The notes under the pieces were generated by a model. It saw only the letters and a program-made list of their open reading frames with translations. It had not been told where the DNA came from and ran no database searches. Positions 1 through 7,107 of a DNA stretch of 32,090 bases are shown here, one piece after another; positions within the stretch are counted from its first letter, which is position 1, and each line of letters opens with the position of its first letter. Source of the stretch: a virus; IMG/VR virus record IMGVR_UViG_3300047557_002085, positions 1-32,090 of that record. One strand, written 5' to 3'. The position numbers and the translations under genes were made by a program.

Positions 1-4
1 GTTT

Positions 5-316
5 TTAATTTTGTGCGCGATTCGACTTTTCTGAATTACAACTTCGACAAAGCACTTGCACATTGCTTGGGATTGAAAGTCCACCGCGACTGACCGGAAT
101 GATGTGGTCGGTAGTCAAATCATTTGCCCTGCCACAATAAGAACAAAATGGTTGCATAGCCCGCGCCCATTTACTAAGCGCCACCCATTCCTTGTCATAA
201 CCGCGAGCAATTCGACTAGGCCGATGTGCTTCTCGTTTGCGTTGACATTGTGTGCATCGTTTACTTCTAACGACAACACCACAATCAATGCAGGGCCTAG
301 GAAGTGATGCCATCAT
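5..316 (-). CDS. HNH endonuclease, packaging-associated
   Basis: A 103-residue protein with two zinc-binding parts. An N-terminal four-cysteine knuckle uses C9, C12, C21 and C24. The HNH core follows: C58-x2-C61, the catalytic DH pair at 70-71, N85 and C90-x2-C93. Small HNH proteins of this type nick DNA and commonly sit beside the small terminase in HK97-like phages, where they assist packaging cleavage. Transcription runs off the left edge of the window; if the ends join, the next gene would be the small terminase about 70 bases away, which is the usual order. The gene overlaps the endonuclease VII gene upstream by 20 bases. The family call is secure; the packaging role is inferred from position. 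Confidence 0.85.
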   Translation of the reverse strand: MMASLPRPCIDCGVVVRSKRCTQCQRKREAHRPSRIARGYDKEWVALSKWARAMQPFCSYCGRANDLTTDHIIPVSRGGLSIPSNVQVLCRSCNSEKSNRAQN

Positions 317-677
317 TTCTGACTAAGTATTCAATCGCCATAGCGAGACGAGTAGGGGAGTCCTTAAAGAATCCAAGACCTGAGTTGCAATGCTGACAAA
401 GTAAGCCACGAACTTCTAATGTTTCGTGGTTGTGATCGATTCTGAATTTCTCTTTTGAATCAGTAATGTGAATGCCACAAATCGCACAACAACCATTCTG
501 TTGAAATAGAATCTCATCGTATTGTTTAGAAGCGTTCCTAATAACCTTCCGATGTATATTCCGACAACTTCTGCAAATGGGATGTCTTCTGTTTGCTGCT
601 TTATTTGTGTGCCTAAATTCTGTTATTGGTAAGACGGCAAGACATTTGCGACACTCTTTGAGAGCATCACTCAACAT
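297..677 (-). CDS. Recombination endonuclease VII
   Basis: Endonuclease VII family, about 126 residues from the chosen start. These enzymes resolve branched DNA such as Holliday junctions before packaging. Visible motifs: an N-terminal zinc knuckle (C9, C12, C35, C38), then C64-x2-C67, the catalytic DHNH stretch at 81-84, C94-x2-C97 and the family-typical end (GLGFFKDSPTRLAMAIEYL). An upstream in-frame Met at 710 exists, but the residues it would add are low-complexity and run antiparallel over the upstream gene's acidic tail, so the Met at 677 is preferred; it overlaps the upstream stop by 11 bases. It is followed directly by the HNH gene, giving two DNA-cleaving enzymes near the presumed packaging end. 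Confidence 0.85.
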   Translation of the reverse strand: MLSDALKECRKCLAVLPITEFRHTNKAANRRHPICRSCRNIHRKVIRNASKQYDEILFQQNGCCAICGIHITDSKEKFRIDHNHETLEVRGLLCQHCNSGLGFFKDSPTRLAMAIEYLVRNDGITS

Positions 678-870
678 CCTCATCTTCATCATCTTCCATT
701 TCAAGACCAAAGATTGTGAGACGGTCTTTCTCAGGTAACGCCATATAAAGTTGCAATGTGCTTACAACTGCGCGGTTGAGTAGGGATTCGATCGCATCAA
801 ACGAGAGGTCTGAGTCTGTCACCAACTCGGTTTCTATTTCCCCGATTCCGATGCTGATGTTTAGAGTCAT
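667..870 (-). CDS. Small acidic hypothetical protein
   Basis: A 67-residue protein of unknown function with a strongly acidic C-terminus (EMEDDEDEDVE). The middle looks helical. The start has a purine-rich ribosome site (AGAGGGGGCAAA), a variant seen before several other genes of this phage that follow a non-coding gap. A 24-codon ORF upstream would overlap this start by ATGA but has no convincing ribosome site. Acidic tails of this sort occur in DNA-mimic and SSB-interacting proteins, but nothing here allows a functional call. Confidence 0.6.
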   Translation of the reverse strand: MTLNISIGIGEIETELVTDSDLSFDAIESLLNRAVVSTLQLYMALPEKDRLTIFGLEMEDDEDEDVE

Positions 871-944
871 TTATTTGCCCCCTCTGTTGCGTAGGGATAG
901 CAAACGCTGATGCGTAAAGCATAACAATTTCTCGCCGACATTTC

Positions 945-1703
945 TCAAGTCCTTTCTGTCACTTGAGTCTTCAGGGCTTGGACTATTGATGCCAAGTCGT
1001 AAAGACTGCCCCTTCGTTCGATGTCGTATTTCTTAACAACTCGCAGGACATCTCTTTGAGTCATCTGTAACCATAAAGCTATTGCTTCAAGGTCAAGGAA
1101 GAATCTCTTGTTGGGGTTTGACATTGCCAAAGCCACCAATCGCAAGACCGACCAGGTTTGCTTACATCCGAAACAACTCACATCGTTTTGCAGTTGTTCA
1201 ACATCGATGACTATGAACTTCTTACAATCATCAGTCGGACAAGGAATTCGTCGTGCCTGTTCCCGAAACTTCTTAGTCGCTGCCCTGCCTTTGGCATGGA
1301 GCATAAGAACTTCCGAGGCGAATTCTATCGCCCAGTCCTGCGACAAAGACCAGGACAAGTGGACAAGGTGGAAGTCACAGGTTGCCTGAACTTCTAGCTC
1401 AATGTTCTCGGCCTTCGGCACATAGGCAGGAGGCGTGAGGTCTCGATCCTTCCTGACTATCTGCTCCCATCCGTGAAGGATGGCGAGAAGGTCGGTCGCC
1501 AGCGAGAAGTCAAGGGCGGTGACATTGATGCCGATAGACCGTTCGGTTGAGACAAAGCCTGAGCCTGTTCGTGATGGCTCAAGGTAGAAGCCGGCCTCGA
1601 ACTGAAGGGCGGGTAGTTCGGTCAAAGCGCCACGGACTCTAAGTTCGCAGATGACACAGAAGCCTTCTCGTTTAGAAGGGCGCTTGCATAGTTGACAGGT
1701 CAT
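945..1703 (-). CDS. Zinc-ribbon protein with C-terminal HTH-like region
   Basis: Hypothetical 252-residue protein. The start at 1703 is chosen because a strong ribosome site (AAGGAAGG) lies just before it and because residues upstream in this frame are low-complexity overlap with the neighbouring gene. The N-terminus has two CxxC pairs within 20 residues (CQLC and CVIC), and a second zinc ribbon lies near two thirds of the length (CPTDDC then CFGC). The last 50 residues, including a stretch resembling a reading-head helix-turn-helix (LQMTQRDVLRVVKKYDI), suggest DNA binding. Its place downstream of the primase-helicase and the repeat array suggests a replication or regulatory role, which is inference. 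It overlaps the upstream gene by 32 bases. Confidence 0.65.
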   Translation of the reverse strand: MTCQLCKRPSKREGFCVICELRVRGALTELPALQFEAGFYLEPSRTGSGFVSTERSIGINVTALDFSLATDLLAILHGWEQIVRKDRDLTPPAYVPKAENIELEVQATCDFHLVHLSWSLSQDWAIEFASEVLMLHAKGRAATKKFREQARRIPCPTDDCKKFIVIDVEQLQNDVSCFGCKQTWSVLRLVALAMSNPNKRFFLDLEAIALWLQMTQRDVLRVVKKYDIERRGSLYDLASIVQALKTQVTERT

Positions 1704-2025
1704 TGACCTTCCTTTCGGGTTTTGCCCAGTAATTCGGAACTTCGGTGTCAAAGAGAACGGTGCCGGAGCAGAGATGGTCGGCGAGGATGTGGATGTGCTT
1801 CTTACGCTTTCCCTGAATCCTAAGAAGGCTTCGCTCGACGGCCTCAAAGGAGACGGCGGTGCGGTGGCACTCATAGGTCTTGCGACCCTGAAGAATGGCA
1901 ACTAACTCTTCCTCGACGGTCAAAGACTTTTTGTCCAGCCTCTTGGCAAAGCCAGCCCAAGAAATACCTTCCCAAACAACTGTTCCGCAGCGCCGGCAAT
2001 TTATGGGTTTGAAGTTTTCATTCAT
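1672..2025 (-). CDS. Conserved-looking zinc protein, unknown function
   Basis: Hypothetical 117-residue basic protein. It begins with a CxxC knuckle (NCRRCG) and has two later cysteines, in YECH and DHLCSG, that could complete a zinc site. The middle is charged and helical. The ORF starts immediately downstream, in transcription order, of the 2060-2166 repeat array and is the first gene after it. No family is recognised. The overlap with the next gene and the strong ribosome site of that gene suggest the two are translated from one message. Confidence 0.6.
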   Translation of the reverse strand: MNENFKPINCRRCGTVVWEGISWAGFAKRLDKKSLTVEEELVAILQGRKTYECHRTAVSFEAVERSLLRIQGKRKKHIHILADHLCSGTVLFDTEVPNYWAKPERKVNDLSTMQAPF

Positions 2026-2059
2026 AAGTCAAACCATTCCAAAATCCTGACCGTTCCAA

Positions 2060-2166
2060 CTGTTCCGTGTTCCCCTCTAAAGAGGGGGAACACCGGAACA
2101 GTATGGTCGGGCGTGTCGCTACTGTTCCGTGGAATGGCTCGGAACAGTTGCGGAACACCGGAACAG
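2060..2166. repeat. Iteron-like array of CGGAACAG repeats with two hairpins
   Basis: The 140-base gap between the primase-helicase stop and the next gene is filled with copies of the octamer CGGAACAG or its complement CTGTTCCG at 2060, 2094, 2122, 2140 and 2159, plus CGGAACAC at 2151. On the minus strand the 16-mer ACTGTTCCGGTGTTCC occurs twice exactly. Two dyads result: 2060-2101, a long stem with one bulged base, and 2121-2148, perfect 9-base arms around a 10-base loop. Direct copies at 2151 and 2159 are spaced 8 bases apart. This is the layout of iterons or a multi-site operator. Position beside a primase-helicase makes a replication origin the first guess; a 3' regulatory structure is the alternative. 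Confidence 0.6.
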
Positions 2167-4227
2167 TTAGACATTAGGACTCCAAGGCTTTACATCGTTG
2201 GCAAAGAATTCGCTCTGATGGCCGTAAAGATACTTCTGACCTTCTTTCCGGTAGGAGATAAATCCGCCGGCAACAAGGGCATCTAGGACAGTTTTCAGCT
2301 CGTCATTGGCAATGGGGATGCGTTGTTCTCTTAAATGCTCGGCAATCTGATTCCTGCCCATCTCATAACCGACCCGATTTAGTAAGTCAGAAACCGCCTC
2401 CATCTTCTGCTCTTTAGTGGAAATCTTGACCGTTCCACCGGAGATTGAGACCGAGATGTGACCGTCACCGACAGAGCGGATGTTGGCAACGCCGACGGTC
2501 TTGGCATCAGGGCAGATGGCACGGACAAAGCCAGGGCGATCCTTCGTGCAAGTTATGTCCAAGGCACCGTCAATGCCACGGCCGAAAGGCAATGAGACCG
2601 AGACCGCAAAGGCAGCGCCGTCAATGTCGGCTCGCTTAGCCTGCGCTCCAATGGCGTAGTTGCCACGGTTGTCTTTCGATTTAGTCACATGGTCAATGGT
2701 CAGGATGCCAGCGCCACCGACTCGAAGCGGTCTTAAAATCATTTGAGAAAAGGTAGTGGCATCTTTGTTCTTCTCTAGGTCTAGGTTCATCAGGTTCATT
2801 GCGGCATTTACGCCGTCAACGACGATGAGGCTTGGCAGGTAGGCCATAATTTCGGTTCTCATTAGTTCTGCCACCCCTTGCTCGATTGCTTGGTCAGGGT
2901 TTGCATAACGGAAGAATTTGAACTTCTCGGTCGGCACCTGCATTGTTTTGAGGCGATTTAGGATGCCTCTTGCCGAGTCTTCAAAGTCAAGATAAAAGAC
3001 AATCTCGTTCTTCTCTAGCTCTTGACGAATTGCCTCAAGCGCAAGCCAAGTCTTTCCTGACTCAGACTCACCAAAAATGGCATTTATCTTGCCCGAATAA
3101 AGCAGACAGTTGCCATCTTCTCTTCGAAGCATCGTTGGCGGATTCTCGTCGGCAAGATTGATTTCTGAGAGTTGCTTTGGTATCCAAGAGGACTCAAAGA
3201 CTTCGCCTTCTTCATTATGTAGTTGAACCATCGATGGCGAATGGATTTCAAGCGTTCCGAGTTCTTTGCGGGCTTCGCCGTAGCCAAGGCTTCGCAAGGC
3301 TTTGGCAGCAGCCGAGAAGTCTCCGCCGTGTTCAACAAGGGCATAGACGGCAAATTTTGAATAGGCTCTTTCGGGTTCGAAAATTGTTGATGAGGTAAAG
3401 ACGAAGAACTTGTCAATGCCGGCGTGATTTGTTGTGGCGCTGATGCCTTCGTTCTTGCCTGGTCGCCTCCAAGCCGTCACCCCTGCCCGATTGGTGTGAA
3501 CTTTTGTCCAACCTAGAGGCTCAAGTATTTGATCCCAAGTGACTTTCGCGTTGTAATCATCTCCTGGCGTTAGACCTTCACCTTTGGGCTTTAGTTCTTC
3601 TTGAATATTCTCTTGTTTAGGAATTGCATCAAATGTGGCAAACAAAGAGTGCAGTTGAGTGCGCTCAGGCATTGTCAAGGTCGGAATGGACTTTGGCCCG
3701 CCATTTAGCATCTTCCAGGCTCCGCCTGATGGATGGCAGGTGCCATTTGTCGGAGCGACAATGACAAAGCCACCCTCGCCTCTCGTTTCGGCTAGGACAT
3801 CAATGCCACCGTTTTCTCCTGGCCTTCTTGCGAGCTTGGTGTTTCCTGGCACTTCACCATCGATGCGATAGAGCCAATGCAACCCGCCCGAAGGTGTCAT
3901 CTCTACATAACCATTGTTGATTCGATCCCAAACTTCACCAAGACCGGCGTTGGCAGCCATTTCTTTAAGTTCAATGTGAAGTTTGTCGGCGACAGCGCGG
4001 CCCTCCAACTCCAACATCTCTAAATTGCCTGAAACTTTGCCACAGATAACTCCAACGCCTTGCGAGTCGGCAAACCAGGTCATCAATTCTTCGGTGTTTG
4101 GTCTTCTCTCTTGATATTGCTTCCAAGAAGGAATGCCAGGGCGCTTTGAGCCGTCGGTGGCAACCGGAACAACTGAGATGCGTTCGTTGGCAAGTTCAAG
4201 TGCTGTTAAAAGAATGTCAGTTTTCAT
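2167..4227 (-). CDS. Primase-polymerase/helicase fusion
   Basis: Replication protein of 686 residues. Residues 1-170 form a bifunctional primase/polymerase domain: the acidic metal site is LELE at 72-75 in place of the usual DxD, followed by SGGLHWLYR at 113-121 and a GGFVIVAPT strand at 152-160. The C-terminal half is a RepA-like AAA ATPase: Walker A GESESGKT at 386-393, Walker B LIVVD at 467-471, then a TIDHVTKS sensor-like stretch. Such fusions prime and unwind DNA at phage origins. The start at 4227 is chosen because its ATG overlaps the upstream stop (ATGA); longer in-frame versions run through the upstream gene. A second, stand-alone primase-polymerase domain is encoded at 9681-10133. 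No DNA polymerase gene is seen, so elongation must use the host enzyme. Confidence 0.85.
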   Translation of the reverse strand: MKTDILLTALELANERISVVPVATDGSKRPGIPSWKQYQERRPNTEELMTWFADSQGVGVICGKVSGNLEMLELEGRAVADKLHIELKEMAANAGLGEVWDRINNGYVEMTPSGGLHWLYRIDGEVPGNTKLARRPGENGGIDVLAETRGEGGFVIVAPTNGTCHPSGGAWKMLNGGPKSIPTLTMPERTQLHSLFATFDAIPKQENIQEELKPKGEGLTPGDDYNAKVTWDQILEPLGWTKVHTNRAGVTAWRRPGKNEGISATTNHAGIDKFFVFTSSTIFEPERAYSKFAVYALVEHGGDFSAAAKALRSLGYGEARKELGTLEIHSPSMVQLHNEEGEVFESSWIPKQLSEINLADENPPTMLRREDGNCLLYSGKINAIFGESESGKTWLALEAIRQELEKNEIVFYLDFEDSARGILNRLKTMQVPTEKFKFFRYANPDQAIEQGVAELMRTEIMAYLPSLIVVDGVNAAMNLMNLDLEKNKDATTFSQMILRPLRVGGAGILTIDHVTKSKDNRGNYAIGAQAKRADIDGAAFAVSVSLPFGRGIDGALDITCTKDRPGFVRAICPDAKTVGVANIRSVGDGHISVSISGGTVKISTKEQKMEAVSDLLNRVGYEMGRNQIAEHLREQRIPIANDELKTVLDALVAGGFISYRKEGQKYLYGHQSEFFANDVKPWSPNV

Positions 4228-4406
4228 ATTGACCACCATCCCCGAATCGTTCCTCCTAGTGGGCAGATGTTCCAATCTGCCTTCCCATCTGCAATCCATT
4301 GCCGATGAAGCCTTGCTTGCTCTTGCCAATCAGTCTCGTGGGTGTCGCACCCACAATCAGGGCAAATGTCGGCTCCGACTTCTTCGTAAATGTGACGGCA
4401 TTTCAT
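4224..4406 (-). CDS. Small zinc-ribbon protein
   Basis: A 60-residue protein with two metal-binding pairs, KCRH near the N-terminus and CPDCGCDT in the middle, followed by an aromatic, amphipathic helix (TDWQEQARLHRQWI). It is coupled on both sides by ATGA overlaps, to the methyltransferase upstream and the primase-helicase downstream, so it is translated as part of that operon. Small zinc ribbons of this type are frequent in phage replication operons; no specific function can be assigned. Confidence 0.7.
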   Translation of the reverse strand: MKCRHIYEEVGADICPDCGCDTHETDWQEQARLHRQWIADGKADWNICPLGGTIRGWWSI

Positions 4407-5008
4407 AACTCATCAATATTCCATAAAGCTAAAGACTTATCGCGGTCATCATCCCAAATGTATCCTTCAATTAAAATGTCTTTAGGAAATGGCAAATTGA
4501 AAGGCTCTTGATGCAGATTCAGCCTACGCCAGTCGCCAGTTTTGATGTCCTGATTAAAAGGTCGCTCTTGCCAAAAATAGTTCGTGGTTAGCAAATACTT
4601 TGAACCCGATGACTTAATGTTTGCAAGAGCCAATTCAACTTCCTTATTTGAAAGATGCACAAGGCAATCGCGAGAAAAGATGAGATCGACTTTCGGCAAT
4701 TTGTCCTTCGTTATATTCAAAACGCCAAATTCGCGAATCCCCTCTGAATAAAGTTCGTTGTTGCGCTCAATAAGTGGCTCAACAATGTCGGCTCCGATGT
4801 AATAACCATCAAACTTGACCCGCTTCATCCAATTGAAGTCGCCACAAGGAATGTCGAGCATCGAGCGAATCTTGTAACGCTTAAGCAAAATGCCAAGTTC
4901 ATCAACAAGAAACGAAGTGTTGGCGGTGTCGCTGCCAATGCCGGAGACAGATTCTCTTCCGCCCCAATAGTTCGTTTCGTAAATCTTGGTGAAAATCTCT
5001 TTACTCAT
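4403..5008 (-). CDS. Class I SAM-dependent methyltransferase
   Basis: A 201-residue Rossmann methyltransferase. Motif I is LDIPCGDFNW at 51-60 (SAM binding), an acidic residue follows at the end of strand 2 (GADI), and a motif IV-like strand reads VDLIFSRDCLVHLS at 107-120. There is no target-recognition domain or DPPY motif, so it looks like a small-molecule, sugar or protein methylase rather than a DNA methylase. Given three glycosyltransferases in the window, sugar methylation is a reasonable but unproven guess. The start at 5008 is chosen because it overlaps the stop of the upstream zinc-ribbon gene as ATGA; a Met four codons earlier is possible. Confidence 0.8.
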   Translation of the reverse strand: MSKEIFTKIYETNYWGGRESVSGIGSDTANTSFLVDELGILLKRYKIRSMLDIPCGDFNWMKRVKFDGYYIGADIVEPLIERNNELYSEGIREFGVLNITKDKLPKVDLIFSRDCLVHLSNKEVELALANIKSSGSKYLLTTNYFWQERPFNQDIKTGDWRRLNLHQEPFNLPFPKDILIEGYIWDDDRDKSLALWNIDEL

Positions 5009-5181
5009 TTGCCACCCCACCCATCACCCTTAAAGATGACACCGGCAATTGACCAATCGCGTTGCATTGGTATTTGACAACCATCGCAGAGCGGAAAGTC
5101 AACGCCTCCGTCTGTGTAAATGTGTCGGAAAACTTCCTTCGTTGCAGAGCAAGCCCCGCATCGGTAAAGATATTCAGGCAT
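5005..5181 (-). CDS. FmdB-like zinc-ribbon protein
   Basis: A 58-residue gene. It begins MPEYLYRCGACS, has a second pair CDGCQ in the middle and ends in FKGDGWGGK. That combination (MPxYxYxC start, two CxxC pairs, a GxGW end) is typical of the FmdB family of putative regulatory zinc ribbons. A strong GGAGG lies 4 bases before the start, and the stop overlaps the methyltransferase start by ATGA. The cellular role of this family is not established. Confidence 0.75.
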   Translation of the reverse strand: MPEYLYRCGACSATKEVFRHIYTDGGVDFPLCDGCQIPMQRDWSIAGVIFKGDGWGGK

Positions 5182-5203
5182 TCATCCTCCTTCTTTTGCC
5201 TTG

Positions 5204-5296
5204 TGAAGATGATGGAATCGAACCATCAAGCGCCCCCGCGCTGCAAAGCCCTGCTCTTCTCCTTCGCCGTCTCGAAAGGTATTAAGCGACGGCGAA
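5204..5296 (-). other. Structured RNA with tRNA-like 3' arm
   Basis: The gap between the SSB-like gene and the FmdB-like gene can fold on the minus strand. First comes a perfect 9-base stem (5263-5271 with 5288-5296, 16-base loop). Next is a small stem AGCGC/GCGCT at 5229-5242. Last is a canonical T-arm: 5-base stem GATGG/CCATC with loop TTCGATT at 5211-5227, followed by seven acceptor-like bases. The T-arm looks like the 3' third of a tRNA, and TTTGCA upstream recalls an anticodon loop, but no D-arm, anticodon stem or matching 5' acceptor can be built, and the whole is too short. It is either a degenerate tRNA, a tRNA mimic or an operon-internal RNA structure. Confidence 0.35.
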
Positions 5297-5301
5297 TGTT
5301 G

Positions 5302-5766
5302 TTAGACCTGCTTTGCTCCTAGTTGTCCAAGCAACGCCATCACTTCGGGTGGCAAGTTGTTTGGATCGAGAACCGGATTGGCAGGCTTGGGCGCTGCCAC
5401 CGCCGGTGCCGGAGCCGAGCCTAAATAGGCATTGGCTTTGGCAACGGCGCTGGCATCGCCGGTTGCATCTACCAAAATCCAAGGCGCTGACTTTCCAGGC
5501 TTTGCAGTTCCCTGCCCAATGCGAGCTAGAACCTTCTGACCGACTTTGCTCTTTAGCGAATTGCGAAGGCCGACATTGAACCAAAGCAACGAATCGTGCT
5601 GCGCATTGGTGTCAAGGTCAACGACATTGACTTCAACCGCTTCGGCAAGGCCGTGAACGGTTTGAATTCCTGTCTTATATTCGACAGGTGTGATGATTAG
5701 AAGGTGATTAGCAAGGTCGGCGACCTTGACTCCTTCATTGGTATTGCTAGGGCTTGAGAATGTCAT
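5302..5766 (-). CDS. SSB-like single-stranded DNA binding protein
   Basis: A 154-residue protein. The first 105 residues look like an OB-fold: alternating beta strands, with WFNVGLRNSLKSKVGQKVLARIGQG in the position of the DNA-binding sheet. A Pro/Ala linker (APAPAVAAPKPANPV) and a short helical tail follow. The architecture (compact OB domain, disordered linker, terminal peptide) is that of phage SSBs, although the tail lacks the acidic tip of bacterial SSB. It lies with the nuclease and primase genes, consistent with a replication or recombination role. The family call rests on fold pattern and context only. Confidence 0.5.
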   Translation of the reverse strand: MTFSSPSNTNEGVKVADLANHLLIITPVEYKTGIQTVHGLAEAVEVNVVDLDTNAQHDSLLWFNVGLRNSLKSKVGQKVLARIGQGTAKPGKSAPWILVDATGDASAVAKANAYLGSAPAPAVAAPKPANPVLDPNNLPPEVMALLGQLGAKQV

Positions 5767-5769
5767 CCC

Positions 5770-5964
5770 CTATTTTTCCTCTCTATTCATTTGGCTTTCT
5801 TCTGCATTGCGTTTGATGTCATTTATTGTCATCAAATTATCGTCTTCATCTGTGTAATGAATAAATCCAACAGGCAGACCCCTGATGCCAATCAACCTGG
5901 CAACCCAATAGAGAACGCTCTCTTTCCAAGGCTTCAAGGTCACAACCATAAGTTCTTGTTTCAT
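5770..5964 (-). CDS. Small hypothetical protein
   Basis: A 64-residue protein of unknown function: a predicted beta-rich first half with a hydrophobic stretch (SVLYWVARLIGIRGLPVGFI) and a charged, helical C-terminus (IKRNAEESQMNREEK). The hydrophobic part is too broken for a confident membrane segment. Its ATG overlaps the stop of the Cas4-like nuclease (ATGA), and it ends 4 bases before the SSB-like gene, so it is an integral member of the recombination operon. Confidence 0.6.
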   Translation of the reverse strand: MKQELMVVTLKPWKESVLYWVARLIGIRGLPVGFIHYTDEDDNLMTINDIKRNAEESQMNREEK

Positions 5965-6695
5965 TGTGTATCACCTGCGCATCCTTTTGAACTGTCCTTA
6001 CTAAATGGCGCAAAATAAGGACACCAGTTGCAATTCCTTGATGCGACTTTCGGAATCACATCCCACATTGCAGGATTTGTTTCGACATCTAATTGAGCAA
6101 GAAGCGTGTGAATATCATCGACTCTTGCTAGTGCTTCCAACGCTACTTTCTCATCGTAGTCGTGAAGTTCAAGGTGCATTTCCTCAAGGCTTCCGCTTGT
6201 TGGCAGATAGACCAAGGCGACTTTGTTGACCTTCGCCCCTGTCTGCGCCTTGCCGTAGCCATAGAGTTGCACCTGCGTTATATGTTGAGCGGTCGCACCG
6301 CTCTTTCGATATTCCTGAAGTTTTGAATATCCGGTGGTCTTCCAATCCATAACAATTCCGCGCACCGTGTCAAAGAGATCGACTGTGCCGGCAAGTTGCC
6401 CTCGGATTGTGACCTTTTGTTCTACTTCAAAGCCTTCTTTCTTTCGGAATATCTCAGCGAGATGAGCGTGAATTGCAGTTCCGACCTGGCTTGCCCAGTT
6501 ACTTGATTGAGAGACATTGACCTGTTCCCAATCAAGCAACTTGTAAGCAAGACGGCGAGTGCATTCGTGACCCATCTCTGAAGGGCCGATTGCCACTTGG
6601 CGGGCGCGTGGTGTCCAAACGCCGGCATCGTGAATCATCTGTGCGAGTTCCATCGCAAGAGTTTTGTTCGGCTTATGTGGTGAGGCAAAGCTCAT
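5961..6695 (-). CDS. Cas4/RecB-like PD-(D/E)XK exonuclease
   Basis: A 244-residue nuclease. The PD-(D/E)XK core is visible: H76, D106 (GTVDLFD), D117-W-K119 and the QxxxY-type motif from Q142. C45 near the N-terminus and C222, C225 and C239 at the C-terminus match the four-cysteine iron-sulfur cluster of Cas4 and AddB-type nucleases. Phage copies process DNA ends for recombination. No Cas1, Cas2 or CRISPR array is present, so an adaptation role is not supported. It is coupled by ATGA overlaps at both ends, to the small acidic ORF upstream and the 64-residue ORF downstream. Confidence 0.8.
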   Translation of the reverse strand: MSFASPHKPNKTLAMELAQMIHDAGVWTPRARQVAIGPSEMGHECTRRLAYKLLDWEQVNVSQSSNWASQVGTAIHAHLAEIFRKKEGFEVEQKVTIRGQLAGTVDLFDTVRGIVMDWKTTGYSKLQEYRKSGATAQHITQVQLYGYGKAQTGAKVNKVALVYLPTSGSLEEMHLELHDYDEKVALEALARVDDIHTLLAQLDVETNPAMWDVIPKVASRNCNWCPYFAPFSKDSSKGCAGDTQ

Positions 6696-6781
6696 TCGTC
6701 ATCCTCATCTTCATCGTCAAAGTCAGGAATGTCAGGCACTATCGGCTCATCTATCCCAGGGAAATCCACTCGTGGACTCAC
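6692..6781 (-). CDS. Very small acidic protein, coupled at both ends
   Basis: A 29-codon ORF filling the gap between two operon genes. Its GTG start overlaps the upstream stop (GTGA) and its stop overlaps the nuclease start (ATGA). About half of the residues are acidic, with the run DFDDEDEDDE at the end. It could be a real micro-protein, such as a charge-mimic partner of the adjacent nuclease, or simply a leader that carries ribosomes onto the nuclease start. The perfect coupling is the main evidence. Confidence 0.45.
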   Translation of the reverse strand: MSPRVDFPGIDEPIVPDIPDFDDEDEDDE

Positions 6782-7098
6782 GCGTTGTCCTGATCTATTA
6801 GCGTGAACCTACGAGAGATTTGTTCAGTTTCAAACAAAGCGATGACATTCTCCGGCAAGGTTTCTCTTGCCTTCTTAACATCAAATCGCTTGCTCGTCAC
6901 TTGTGACCAACGAACGACCTCTTGGCCTTGATAAATAGCGTGTTCATTCTCGCCAATCGCAGCCTCAAGATGTGACCGCGCAATGTCGGCAACTTCTTGC
7001 CATTCCTTAACCTTGGCTAAAGCATCGCGGTATTGCTTAAGCCATTGGGCGGTGCCATCGTCGAAGATGACACTTCCTGGTTCGATTTGCACAGTCAT
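6778..7098 (-). CDS. Nuclease-associated hypothetical protein
   Basis: A 106-residue protein. The centre is a helical, coiled-coil-like stretch (residues 20-50), followed by a beta hairpin (HAIYQGQEVVRWSQVTSKRFDVKKARETLP). A similar helix-then-hairpin module occurs beside or fused to YqaJ and RecB-type phage exonucleases. Together with its place just upstream of the Cas4-like nuclease, this suggests a recombination accessory factor. No catalytic motif is visible. The start has a GGAGAACC ribosome site and a 9-base gap to the lysin gene stop upstream. Confidence 0.55.
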   Translation of the reverse strand: MTVQIEPGSVIFDDGTAQWLKQYRDALAKVKEWQEVADIARSHLEAAIGENEHAIYQGQEVVRWSQVTSKRFDVKKARETLPENVIALFETEQISRRFTLIDQDNA

Positions 7099-7107
7099 TG
7101 GTTCTCC

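Noticed and set aside
880-944. 24-codon ORF upstream of the 667-870 gene
   Set aside because: ATGA coupling is present, but composition is unconvincing and there is no ribosome site; not listed as a gene.
1704-1901. Upstream extension of the 945-1703 gene
   Set aside because: Low-complexity residues antiparallel to a better gene in another frame, and a strong ribosome site supports the start at 1703.
5049-5322. Plus-strand ORFs over the 5.05-5.3 kb region (including a GIEPS-type string)
   Set aside because: They are antisense shadows of the FmdB-like gene and of the tRNA-like T-arm; GIEP strings are the well-known reverse reading of a tRNA T-loop.
5961-6695. Possible CRISPR adaptation gene (Cas4)
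   Set aside because: The nuclease has a Cas4-like cysteine set, but no cas genes, leader or regularly spaced repeats exist in the window; phage recombination is the simpler role.
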